Source: CAZGSV01 sp964528605 (GTDB lineage Bacteria; Armatimonadota; Zipacnadia; CAZGSV01). Taken from it: 6,840 nucleotides of DNA. Position 1 is the stretch's first letter. Each line of letters begins with the position of its first letter. The notes beneath the pieces are model-generated. The model did no database searches. It was given only the letters and a program-made list of their open reading frames with translations, and had not been told where the DNA came from. The stretch spans positions 1 to 6,840 of the forward strand of contig CAZGSV010000145.1 of assembly GCA_964528605.1 (NCBI GenBank), given 5' to 3'. Shown here piece after piece: positions 1 to 6,147 of the stretch. Position numbers and translations under genes: made by a program.

Positions 1-1
1 G

Positions 2-64
2 CCCCGCCTTGGCGGGGCGGCGTAGGGGCCGATTCTTAATCGGCCCGCCCCGCCGAAGGCGGGG
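2..64. repeat. Large nested palindrome (GC-rich hairpin)
   Basis: Bases 2-20 are the reverse complement of 45-64 apart from one extra G at about 55, giving about 19 paired bases. Inside lies a second perfect inverted repeat, 26-34 (GGGCCGATT) with 38-46 (AATCGGCCC) around the loop CTT, preceded by GTAG at 22-25. The two foldings share bases 45-46. The flanks can also fold as separate small hairpins: GCCCCGCC/GGCGGGGC at 1-18 and CCCCGCC-GAA-GGCGGGG at 48-64. There is no T tract, so an intrinsic terminator for an upstream gene is possible but not shown. It is the first of several GTAG-led palindromes in the window. Confidence 0.75.
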
Positions 65-107
65 AGCCGGCAAGAGGGGCCGGTCATCAACCCGCCCGCT
101 ACTCCGC

Positions 108-206
108 TTGGCACAATCCCCGCCGCCCCTCGGTAGCGGCCGGGTTTACCCCGGACGCGCGGTTTGTGCTGCCCCCCGCGACGCACACAACCGTTCGTGG
201 TATCCT
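108..206 (+). promoter_or_regulatory. Possible promoter region of the oxidoreductase gene
   Basis: TTGGCA at 108-113 resembles a -35 box but has no good -10 box at the usual distance. An extended -10-like TGGTATCCT lies at 198-206, about 45 bases before the start codon, without a matching -35. Bases 104-126 closely resemble the region around TTGACA at 3526-3531 before the symporter gene. Between the two elements is a small GTAG hairpin (GTAG 133-136, stem CCGGG 140-144 with CCCGG 150-154). These are weak matches in GC-rich DNA and the true start of transcription is uncertain. Confidence 0.3.
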
Positions 207-250
207 GACCGCCAAGACACACCACCGCCTTGCCCAAGGAGGCTCTCCAG

Positions 251-1552
251 ATGCCCGATCAGATGAGTCGCCGCGAATTCATGAAGCGTTCCACCCTCGC
301 CGGAGCCGCGCTCGCCTTCGGCAGCATGTTCGCCCCCGGCGCCCGCGTCCTCGGCGCCAATGATCGCATCCGCATCGGCGTCGTCGGCCCCGGCTCCCGC
401 GCCTCCGGCCTCGTGCGCGAGTGCCACCAGTTCTGCGAGCAACTCAATATGGAACTCGTCGCCTCCTGCGACATCTGGAACCAGGCCCGCGAGCGCGGCG
501 CCGCCCTCATCCGGGAACTCACCGGCAAAGAGCCCATCCAGTGCCGCAACCTCGAAGAAATCTGCGCCCGGGACGACGTGGACGCCCTCATCATCGGCAC
601 CGCCGACTTCCAGCACGCCCAGCACGCCGCCTACGCCATGCGCGCGGGCAAGGACATTTACGTCGAGAAGCCCCTCGCCAACAACCTCGACGACGCCAAG
701 GACGTGCTGCGCGCCTCGCAGGACACCGGCCGCATCGCCCAAGTCGGCACCCAGAGGCGCAGCGAAGGCGGCTACCAGGCCGCCCGCGACTTCATCGCCT
801 CCGGCCAACTCGGCACCATCACCTACATCGAAGGCTCCTGGAACTACTTCGGCCCCCGCTGGCGCCGCGGCGATGTCGAGAACGAGATCAAGGAGGAAGA
901 CACCGACTGGCGCCGCTTCCTGATGAACCGCCCCTACGAACCCTGGAACCCCCACAAATACCGCGAGTTCCGCCTCTACTGGCCCTACTCCAGCGGCATC
1001 CCTTGCCAGTGGATGAGCCACATCGCGGACATCGTGCAATACGTGATGGACGACCCCTATCCCTCCAGCGTCGTCGCCCACGGCGGCGTCTACATCTGGA
1101 AGGACGGCCGCAAGAATGTGGATACCTTTCAGGCGCTCGTCGAATACCCCAAGGGCTACCTCTTCAGTTACTCCACCCGCTTCGGCAACGACAGCAGCCT
1201 GGGTGGCGGCATCATGATCTATGGCAGTAACGGCCGCTTCGACATGGAGAGCCTACAGGTCTCCGGCGCCGGCGGCGGCGGGTCTGTGACCATAGAGCCG
1301 CGCGAGCGTGAGCCGTACGCGGTGCACATTGATGAGTCCACCAAGATCAAGACCGACTATGTCCTCACCGCGCCCGAGGACGTTGACCATATGCGCAACT
1401 GGATGGAGTGCCTGCGCAGCCGGCAGACGCCCAACGCGCCCATCGAGGGCGGCTACTCCCACTCCATTCCCACCATCATGGCCATCCGCTCCCTCCACAC
1501 CGGCCGCAAGATTGCCTTCGACCCGGTTACCCACAGCATGTCCGAGGCTTAG
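251..1552 (+). CDS. Tat-exported Gfo/Idh/MocA family oxidoreductase
   Basis: This is an NAD(P)-dependent dehydrogenase/reductase-like protein of 433 residues, of the family that acts on sugars, inositols and sugar acids. The ATG at 251 is chosen because AAGGAGG (236-242) lies 8 bases before it; a TTG at 230 is in frame but would bury that site. Residues 6-10 (SRREF) followed by a hydrophobic stretch to about 30 form a twin-arginine signal, so the folded protein is probably exported with its cofactor. The Rossmann motif GVVGPG is at 43-48, the family EKP motif at 139-141 (DIYVEKPL), and a probable active-site segment QWMSHIAD at 253-260 with His257 and Asp260. The C-terminal alpha/beta domain is complete and the length is normal for exported members. 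It leads a plus-strand block with a toxin-antitoxin pair and a DUF6807 gene. Family assignment is firm; the substrate is unknown. Confidence 0.93.
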   Translation: MPDQMSRREFMKRSTLAGAALAFGSMFAPGARVLGANDRIRIGVVGPGSRASGLVRECHQFCEQLNMELVASCDIWNQARERGAALIRELTGKEPIQCRNLEEICARDDVDALIIGTADFQHAQHAAYAMRAGKDIYVEKPLANNLDDAKDVLRASQDTGRIAQVGTQRRSEGGYQAARDFIASGQLGTITYIEGSWNYFGPRWRRGDVENEIKEEDTDWRRFLMNRPYEPWNPHKYREFRLYWPYSSGIPCQWMSHIADIVQYVMDDPYPSSVVAHGGVYIWKDGRKNVDTFQALVEYPKGYLFSYSTRFGNDSSLGGGIMIYGSNGRFDMESLQVSGAGGGGSVTIEPREREPYAVHIDESTKIKTDYVLTAPEDVDHMRNWMECLRSRQTPNAPIEGGYSHSIPTIMAIRSLHTGRKIAFDPVTHSMSEA

Positions 1553-1594
1553 CGCACGCCCCCTGCGAAGGGAGCGCCGGGAAGGAGCAGAACA

Positions 1595-1804
1595 ATGGGA
1601 ACGCAAGCCAAGAAGAAGACGCCACAGATCATCGTACGCGATGGCCGCCCGTGCGCGGTGATCCTGGACATTGACGTTTACCAGGAGATGCTCGAGCGCC
1701 TTGAGGACGCCGAGGACCTAAAGGTGCTACAGAAGATGCGCCGTCGCCCGCTCAAGTTCAGACGCCTTGACGACTTCCTCAAGGAGTACAGCCCCGGTGC
1801 ATGA
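1595..1804 (+). CDS. Phd/YefM-type antitoxin (short form)
   Basis: This 69-residue protein is the probable antitoxin of a type II toxin-antitoxin pair, expected to bind and neutralise the toxin encoded directly downstream and perhaps repress the pair. GAAGGAG (1581-1587) lies 7 bases before the ATG. The segment IIVRDGRPCAVILDIDVYQEM (residues 12-32) matches the core of the Phd/YefM fold, and the charged tail (ERLEDAEDLKVLQKM, then KFRRLDDFLKEY) resembles the toxin-wrapping C-terminus of this family. It is shorter than classic Phd/YefM proteins: most of the N-terminal DNA-binding part is missing, so autoregulation may be weak or different. It starts 42 bases after the oxidoreductase stop codon and overlaps the toxin gene by 8 bases. 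Confidence 0.85.
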   Translation: MGTQAKKKTPQIIVRDGRPCAVILDIDVYQEMLERLEDAEDLKVLQKMRRRPLKFRRLDDFLKEYSPGA

Positions 1805-2051
1805 GGTCTGCCTCGAGCGAGCCGCCGAGCGCGACCTGAGAAGGCTGCCCACAACGGAGTTCAGGAGAGTGGTCCAGGCGATCAAAGCACTGGCTCACAA
1901 CCCCAGGCCACCGGGTCGCCGCAAACTGTCGGGGACCCAGAACGACTGGCGCATTCGTGTCGGCGACTACCGGGTGTTGTACGAGATTGACGATGCCGCG
2001 GGGGCCGTGAGAGTGATGCGCGTGCGCCACCGGCAGCGCGCCTACGGGTGA
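1797..2051 (+). CDS. RelE/ParE-family toxin
   Basis: This 84-residue basic protein is the probable toxin of the pair. RelE members cut mRNA on the ribosome and ParE members target gyrase; the sequence does not settle which. The start is taken as GTG 1797 because AAGGAG (1781-1786) lies 10 bases before it and this gives the usual short overlap (8 bases) with the antitoxin gene; an ATG 30 bases further upstream is in frame but lies deep in the antitoxin gene. Family features are the N-terminal helix pair (LERAAERDLRRLP, residues 6-18), the beta-strand core WRIRVGDYRVLYEI (51-64) and the terminal strand VRVMRVRHRQRAY (71-83), with Arg52, Arg54, Arg59, Arg81 and Tyr83 as candidate RNA-contact or catalytic residues. 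The gene looks intact. Confidence 0.88.
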   Translation: MHEVCLERAAERDLRRLPTTEFRRVVQAIKALAHNPRPPGRRKLSGTQNDWRIRVGDYRVLYEIDDAAGAVRVMRVRHRQRAYG

Positions 2052-2132
2052 GCAGGGCGTCCTCGCAAAGGGGCCGCAACGCTCGAGCCAGCAGCCCGGC
2101 CGTGCTCCGAAGAGTGCTTTGAGGTGAGTGGA

Positions 2133-3158
2133 ATGCGTTTCATCCCACCAGCAGCGGTTTTCATGGCAATCGTCGCTCTCGTGTGCCTCTGTACCTGGCA
2201 GCCGGCCGCGCCGGTAACCGCCGCGGGACCACCTGCCCCCCCCTTCGGCGGCGCTCCAGGCACCCCCGGCGTACTCGTCCGCCCGGGCGATAACGCCGTG
2301 GACGTGATCATCAACGGCGAACTCTTCACCCGCTATGTCTTCGCCGGCGCGGCGAAGCCCTACTGCTGGCCCCTCATCGGCCCCACCGGCACACCCGTCA
2401 CCCGCGCTTACCCCATGGAGACCGTCGCCGGTGAGGCCGAAGACCATCCCCACCAGAAGTCAATGTGGTTCACCCACGGCGACGTGAACGACGTGGACTT
2501 CTGGGGCGAGGGCGAGGAGTCCGGCACGCAGGTCCATCGCGGCTTCGAAATCCTAGAGAGCGGCCCCCTCTTCGCCACCATCCGCGCCCGCAATGACTGG
2601 CTCGGCCCCGACGGCAAGAAGATCTGCGAAGACGTGCGCGAACTGCGCTTCTACAACGTGCCCGGCGTCCGCCTCTTCGACTTCGAGATCACCGTGCTCG
2701 CCACTGAAGGCCCCGTCACTTTCGGCGACACCAAAGAAGGCACCTTCGGCTTCCGCGTGGCGCAGACGATGACCGTGGACGGCGGCCAAGGCCACATCGA
2801 GAACTCCCGCGGTGATCGCGACGGCGAAACCTGGGGCAAAGCGGCGGAGTGGTGCGACTACTACGGGCCGGTAGAGGGCGAGACCGTTGGCATCGCGGTC
2901 ATGGATCATCCTCAGAACCTGCGCCACCCGACCTATTGGCACGTGCGCACCTACGGCCTCTTCGCGGCGAACCCCTTCGGCCTGTCGTACTTCGTCGGCG
3001 AGGGCAATGACGGCTCCTACACGGTGCCCGCGGGCGGCAGCCTCACCTTGCGCTATCGCGTGATGATCCACCGCGGCAGCACCGCCGAGGCCGGCGCCGC
3101 CCAAGCCTACGCCGCCTACACCCAACCGCCTGCAATCACCCTCTCCCCCTCCCCGTAG
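2133..3158 (+). CDS. Secreted DUF6807 ('PmoA-like') protein
   Basis: This 341-residue exported protein belongs to DUF6807 (Pfam PF14100). Databases often call it 'methane oxygenase PmoA', but it shows no resemblance to the membrane-bound particulate methane monooxygenase subunit, and its function is unknown. The ATG at 2133 is chosen because GAGGTGA (2121-2127) lies 5 bases before it; an in-frame GTG at 2124 would overlap that site. Residues 1-31 form a Sec-type signal ending near TAA. Family motifs are KPYCWPLIGPTGTPVTRAYP (75-94), a histidine-rich HPHQKSMWFTHGDVNDVDFW (105-124) that could bind metal or ligand, GDTKEGTFGFRV (198-209), and DHPQNLRHPTYWHVR (258-272) followed by ANPFG. DUF6807 genes commonly neighbour Gfo/Idh/MocA oxidoreductases, as here. 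Its TAG stop codon is part of the GTAG that begins the next palindrome. Confidence 0.9.
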   Translation: MRFIPPAAVFMAIVALVCLCTWQPAAPVTAAGPPAPPFGGAPGTPGVLVRPGDNAVDVIINGELFTRYVFAGAAKPYCWPLIGPTGTPVTRAYPMETVAGEAEDHPHQKSMWFTHGDVNDVDFWGEGEESGTQVHRGFEILESGPLFATIRARNDWLGPDGKKICEDVRELRFYNVPGVRLFDFEITVLATEGPVTFGDTKEGTFGFRVAQTMTVDGGQGHIENSRGDRDGETWGKAAEWCDYYGPVEGETVGIAVMDHPQNLRHPTYWHVRTYGLFAANPFGLSYFVGEGNDGSYTVPAGGSLTLRYRVMIHRGSTAEAGAAQAYAAYTQPPAITLSPSP

Positions 3159-3179
3159 GGGCGACCCGCCGGGTCGCCC
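3155..3179 (+). repeat. GTAG palindrome, copy A
   Basis: GTAG (3155-3158) is followed at once by a perfect 9-bp hairpin: GGGCGACCC (3159-3167), loop GCC, GGGTCGCCC (3171-3179). It overlaps the stop codon of the DUF6807 gene (TAG 3156-3158). There is no T tract, so use as an intrinsic terminator is possible but not evident. It shares the GGGGCGAC stem start with the palindromes at 3225 and 3425. Confidence 0.8.
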
Positions 3180-3187
3180 AGTGTCCT

Positions 3188-3210
3188 GTAGGAGCCCGCC
3201 TGAGGCGGGC
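3188..3210 (+). repeat. GTAG palindrome, copy B
   Basis: GTAG (3188-3191) is followed by GA and a perfect 7-bp hairpin: GCCCGCC (3194-3200), loop TGA, GGCGGGC (3204-3210). It has the same layout as copy A (GTAGG, short stem, 3-base loop) with different stem bases. Confidence 0.7.
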
Positions 3211-3224
3211 CGCGATCCCTCTCT

Positions 3225-3249
3225 CGGGGCGACTCTTCGAGGCGCCCCG
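3225..3249. repeat. Palindrome, copy C
   Basis: CGGGGCG (3225-3231) pairs with CGCCCCG (3243-3249). Inside, CTC (3233-3235) pairs with GAG (3239-3241) around the loop TTC, leaving one A/G mismatch (3232/3242). The left arm GGGGCGACTC is identical to that of copy D. Confidence 0.7.
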
Positions 3250-3250
3250 T

Positions 3251-3297
3251 GTGGGAGCGTCCTTGGGCACGACGCTCGACGGCGCCGTCAGGCGCCG
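3251..3297. repeat. Two adjoining hairpins
   Basis: GAGCGTC (3255-3261) pairs with GACGCTC (3271-3277) across a 9-base loop, preceded by GTGG in the place where other copies have GTAG. It is followed by CGGCGCC (3280-3286), loop GTCA, GGCGCCG (3291-3297). GACGGCGCCGTC (3278-3289) is also a perfect 12-base palindrome that competes with the second hairpin. Confidence 0.55.
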
Positions 3298-3320
3298 AAT
3301 CGCAGGGGCGGGGCCCGCGC

Positions 3321-3403
3321 GATAAATGGGGACAGTAACCATTTTCCCGCGGAGTAGGGCGTGGCCGACGCGAGTGTGGAAAATGGCTGCTGTCCCTGTT
3401 TTC
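3321..3403. repeat. REPIN-like inverted pair of short elements
   Basis: Bases 3329-3347 (GGGACAG-TAA-CCATTTTCC) recur in inverted orientation at 3378-3396, whose reverse complement reads GGGACAG-CAG-CCATTTTCC: 17 of 19 bases agree. The arms are separated by 30 bases containing GTAG (3354-3357) and a weak GCGT/ACGC hairpin. A/T-rich flanks lie outside both arms, unusual in this GC-rich DNA. The left arm also forms a small hairpin of its own, AAATGG (3324-3329) with CCATTT (3339-3344). Two inverted copies of a short palindromic element match the layout of a REPIN, the form in which REP sequences are mobilised by a RAYT transposase elsewhere in a genome. No transposase is present here. Confidence 0.6.
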
Positions 3404-3424
3404 GCTTCCCCGGGCGCCCTCTGC

Positions 3425-3451
3425 AGGGGCGACTCGGTGAGTCGCCCCTAC
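3425..3451 (-). repeat. GTAG palindrome, copy D (inverted orientation)
   Basis: This is a perfect 11-bp hairpin: AGGGGCGACTC (3425-3435), loop GGT, GAGTCGCCCCT (3439-3449). GTAG lies on the minus strand (3451-3448), so this copy points opposite to copies A and B. It is the strongest of the small hairpins and nearly the same as copy A apart from the base next to the loop and the loop itself. Confidence 0.8.
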
Positions 3452-3525
3452 GGCCGGGGCCCCACAGCGTCGGGACCCCTACGTCCCACTCTCCGCCGGC
3501 TCACGCGACCGCCTCCCCGGCCCGC

Positions 3526-3583
3526 TTGACACACCCCCGCCGGCTGGGCCACTCTGGCCCAAACTCCAGGCTGAGCGGGGGAG
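3526..3583 (+). promoter_or_regulatory. Candidate promoter and ribosome binding site of the symporter gene
   Basis: TTGACA at 3526-3531 is a perfect -35 hexamer. At 17-18 bases spacing there is only CACTCT (3550-3555), a poor -10 box, so recognition is uncertain. GGGGGAG (3577-3583) lies 6 bases before the symporter ATG and is a good ribosome binding site. The context around TTGACA resembles that around TTGGCA at 108-113 before the oxidoreductase gene. Confidence 0.4.
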
Positions 3584-3589
3584 CGCAGG

Positions 3590-5275
3590 ATGCATCACTT
3601 CGGCACCATAGATGCCATCGTGGTGGCGGTGTACCTGGTCGGAATCGCCGCTCTGGGCATCGTCCAGGCGGTCAAGATAAGAAGTTCCGGGGACTACTTC
3701 GCGGGGGGGCGCAAGTTCGGCAAATGGCTCATGGTGATGCACGCCCTGGGCACGGGGACGCACGCGGACGACCCGGTTGGCGTCGCCGGCGCTTGCTACA
3801 AGTGGGGTCTGCCGGGCATCTGGTACACCTACGGTTATCTCTTCGTCACCCCCTTCTACTGGATTATTGCGCCCTTCTTTAGGCGCTCGCGCTACATCAC
3901 CACCGCGGATTTCTTCGAGGCGCGGTTCGGGCGGGGGCTGGGGCTGCTCTACGCCGTAATGGGCATCCTCATCTTCTCCATCAACACCGGCACGCTGCTC
4001 AAGGGAACGGGCACCATCGTCTCCTCCGTCACCCAGGGCACCGTCTCGGAGTGGACCGCGATTCTGGTGATGACCGTAGTGTTCGTCGGCTATGGCTTTG
4101 CAGGCGGACTAATAGCAACCGTGATTACCGAATCGGTGCAAGGCGTGCTGATCGTGGTAATGTCGTTGATCTTGGTGCCCTTCGGGCTGTTAGCCATTGG
4201 CGGGTTCCGCGGTCTGCACCAGTTAGTATCCGCCGGCATGTTCACCCTTCACGCCCCCAGCGAGATCACCATCCCTTGGATCATCGTCACCTCGTTCATG
4301 ATGCTCATAGGGATTGTCTCCCAGCCGCATATCATGGAGGTCTGCTCCACCGGCAAGACCGAGTTTGAGGGCCGCGTGGGCTTCACTTACGGCAACTTCA
4401 TCAAGCGCTTCTGCGCCATGGGCTGGGCCTTCACCGGGCTCATCGTGGTGGCCATGGTGGCAACCCACCAGTTGCCCGGACTGGAGAAGCGCGAAGAGGC
4501 ATTCGGAACGGCCATCCGGGTCCTACTTCCGCAAGGCATGACCGGCCTGATGTTCGCCGCCGTCCTGGCGGCCCAGATGTCCACCCTCAGCGCCTTTATG
4601 GTCGCCGGCTCTGCCCTTCTCTCGCGTAACATCTACGCCCGCTACCTAGAGCCTGGCGCTAGCGACCAGCAAGTCCTGGCGGTAGGGCGCTGGGGGGGAC
4701 TGTTGGTTCCCGCGCTTGGACTCGCCTTCGCGTTCATGGTGACGGGAGTGGCCGAGGGGCTGACCATCTTTTGGGCGGTGAGCAGTTTCACGGGCGTGTT
4801 CATGTGGTTCGGCGTGCTCTGGAAGCGCACCAACGCCCTCGGTGCTTGGATCTCCTGCGGGCTCATGACGGTCATCTGGCTCTGGCTCGGTCCTATTCCC
4901 GTGGAGTTGCACAACAAGGGGCTGCTCACCTTGGTATGGTGGTTAGGCCACTTCGGCGAGAAAGGACAACTCCCGCTCCTCGTGCTTTCGTACTTGCCAG
5001 TAGGGATTGTGGTCTTGGTAGCCGGGAGCCTGTTGGGAAAACGGACTGATTCTGAGGCGCTCAGACAGTTCTACCTGCTGCTCAAGACGCCCGTGGGCCG
5101 CGAGGAGGAATTGGCCAAGCAGGGCGTCAACGTCGTCTACGCCGGCAGCACCGAGCCCCATCCCTGGGAGATCAAGCACCCGGTCGGCGTCAACGTCGGC
5201 GGCTTCCTCATCGGCCTGGTGTTGTCGCTGGTGATTCTGGGCATAGTCTGGGGGCTCGCCCAGATAGGCAAGTAG
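3590..5275 (+). CDS. Sodium:solute symporter (SSS/SLC5 family)
   Basis: This 561-residue integral membrane protein of the SSS family imports a small organic solute using the Na+ gradient. Roughly 13-14 hydrophobic segments can be seen, for example about 7-27, 78-96, 117-137, 154-176, 181-205, 228-247, 275-292, 316-345, 368-390, 393-411, 462-482 and 536-557. Family marks are GDYFAGGRKFGKWLMVMHAL (34-53) near the first helices and AAQMSTLSAFM (327-337), which corresponds to the helix carrying the Na2-site Ser/Thr residues (Ser331, Thr332, Ser334). The segment FYLLLKTPVGREEELAKQGV (494-513) resembles the cytoplasmic tail of many such transporters in Planctomycetota-like genomes. The start has a GGGGGAG site 6 bases upstream. 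The gene lies 431 bases after the DUF6807 gene and looks intact. The substrate (sugar, sugar acid or other) cannot be assigned. Confidence 0.93.
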   Translation: MHHFGTIDAIVVAVYLVGIAALGIVQAVKIRSSGDYFAGGRKFGKWLMVMHALGTGTHADDPVGVAGACYKWGLPGIWYTYGYLFVTPFYWIIAPFFRRSRYITTADFFEARFGRGLGLLYAVMGILIFSINTGTLLKGTGTIVSSVTQGTVSEWTAILVMTVVFVGYGFAGGLIATVITESVQGVLIVVMSLILVPFGLLAIGGFRGLHQLVSAGMFTLHAPSEITIPWIIVTSFMMLIGIVSQPHIMEVCSTGKTEFEGRVGFTYGNFIKRFCAMGWAFTGLIVVAMVATHQLPGLEKREEAFGTAIRVLLPQGMTGLMFAAVLAAQMSTLSAFMVAGSALLSRNIYARYLEPGASDQQVLAVGRWGGLLVPALGLAFAFMVTGVAEGLTIFWAVSSFTGVFMWFGVLWKRTNALGAWISCGLMTVIWLWLGPIPVELHNKGLLTLVWWLGHFGEKGQLPLLVLSYLPVGIVVLVAGSLLGKRTDSEALRQFYLLLKTPVGREEELAKQGVNVVYAGSTEPHPWEIKHPVGVNVGGFLIGLVLSLVILGIVWGLAQIGK

Positions 5276-5293
5276 CCGCGCGCGCCGGCGCGG
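5276..5293. terminator. GC hairpin between convergent genes
   Basis: CCGCGC (5276-5281) pairs with GCGCGG (5288-5293); the alternative CGCGCCGGCGCG (5281-5292) is a perfect palindrome. It begins right after the symporter stop codon in the 32-base gap before the convergent HDOD gene, where a two-way terminator would be expected. No T tract follows on either strand, so the role is inferred from position. Confidence 0.35.
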
Positions 5294-5307
5294 GCATAGC
5301 GGCCCCC

Positions 5308-6147
5308 CTAGCCCAGTTCGCTTTCGACCTCCGGCACCGCCGCCGCCACCTCGGCGCACATGCGCTCGAATGCTTTCTGCCGCAGGCCGAATCTTTCCAG
5401 TGCCGCGTGCGGCGAGAGCAGGTTCATCCCCTCGAACCCCACTCCGCAGCCCACCGTCTTCGCCACCAGGTTGCACACCTGCACTGCCGCGCACACCGGA
5501 TTGTCCGCCGCCTCAGGATGGTGATGCTGCTCGATCGCCAACGCGAGGGCCTTCCCCAGCCGCCACCGCTCCGCAATGCTCGCGCCCAGTTCCGCGTGCC
5601 CGAAGCCGAGCGTCTGCACCTCCGCCTCCGCATACGTGGTCTCCCCCGGCACCACGCGCCGCCAGATCGCATCCAGCGTTCCCGGGTCAAGATGGCGCGC
5701 CAGCACCAACTTGCCGATGTCGTGCAGCAGCGCCGCGGTGAAGGTGAGCGCCGGTAGCCTCTGCCCCGTGCGGGTGCTCAAGATGTCGGTAGCCAGCGCC
5801 GCGGTCGCGGAATGTCGCCACAGTTCCCTCTCGCCAAAGCCGTACGGGGGAAGCGGCGCAGACATCGGGCTGCGAACCCATAGCGCCAGCGCCAGTCCCA
5901 GCACCTTCCCGGCCCCGAGCCGTATGAGCGCCTCCCCCACCGTCCCGATCGGCGTGGTGGGCGCCGACTGCGCCGAGTTCGCGTGCCGCAGTATGGTGGC
6001 GGTCAGTGCCTGATCGTAGCGGATCGCCTTGATGGCTTCCCTCAGGTCCGCTCGGGGGTTGAGAATCACCTCTGCCAGCAGGTTGCCCGCCAAAGGCAAC
6101 GGGCCTAGTTCCTGGATCTCGCCGGCCATGTTATCTACGCTGACCAT
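5308..6147 (-). CDS. HDOD-domain signalling protein
   Basis: This is a 279-residue protein made almost entirely of one HDOD domain, a relative of HD phosphohydrolases found in signalling and chemotaxis contexts; most HDOD proteins have no proven enzymatic activity. Signature segments are an N-terminal helical part ending in ILRHANSAQ (52-60), then HD-like residues: His112 (LWRHSA), His142-Asp143 (ALLHDIGKL), His184 (FGHAELGASIAERW) and HHHPE (208-212). This fairly full set of HD-type residues leaves metal binding possible. There is no GYP motif, so it is not an HD-GYP phosphodiesterase. The start is uncertain: ATG 6147 has AGGAG only 2 bases upstream, GTG 6159 has a GAGGG directly abutting, and ATG 6129 has none. 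With ATG 6147 the gene overlaps the end of cheD by 13 bases, which suggests translational coupling. Confidence 0.88.
   Translation of the reverse strand: MVSVDNMAGEIQELGPLPLAGNLLAEVILNPRADLREAIKAIRYDQALTATILRHANSAQSAPTTPIGTVGEALIRLGAGKVLGLALALWVRSPMSAPLPPYGFGERELWRHSATAALATDILSTRTGQRLPALTFTAALLHDIGKLVLARHLDPGTLDAIWRRVVPGETTYAEAEVQTLGFGHAELGASIAERWRLGKALALAIEQHHHPEAADNPVCAAVQVCNLVAKTVGCGVGFEGMNLLSPHAALERFGLRQKAFERMCAEVAAAVPEVESELG

Noticed and set aside
109..123. Sigma-54 promoter (TGGCAC with GC at the right spacing)
   Set aside because: The -12 element reads CCGC instead of TTGC, and the similar site at 3526 has TTGACA, which breaks the invariant GG. The match is probably chance or part of a -35 region.
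146..1081. Long open frame on the minus strand opposite the oxidoreductase
   Set aside because: Its Ala/Gly/Val-rich product matches no family, and the plus-strand frame has a Tat signal, Rossmann and EKP motifs and a strong ribosome binding site. It is a shadow of biased codon use.
1779..2453. Minus-strand open frame across the toxin and DUF6807 genes
   Set aside because: It spans two well-supported plus-strand genes and its translation resembles no known protein.
2553..3125. Minus-strand open frame opposite the DUF6807 gene
   Set aside because: The low-complexity Ala/Val/Gly product is the mirror of a GC-rich coding frame; the plus strand carries conserved family motifs.
2133..3158. Reading the DUF6807 gene as a methane monooxygenase subunit (pmoA)
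   Set aside because: The database name of this family is misleading: the protein is soluble and secreted apart from its signal peptide and lacks the several membrane helices of true PmoA.
3155..3451. CRISPR array
   Set aside because: The palindromes differ in stem sequence, orientation and spacing and there are no uniform spacers or cas genes.
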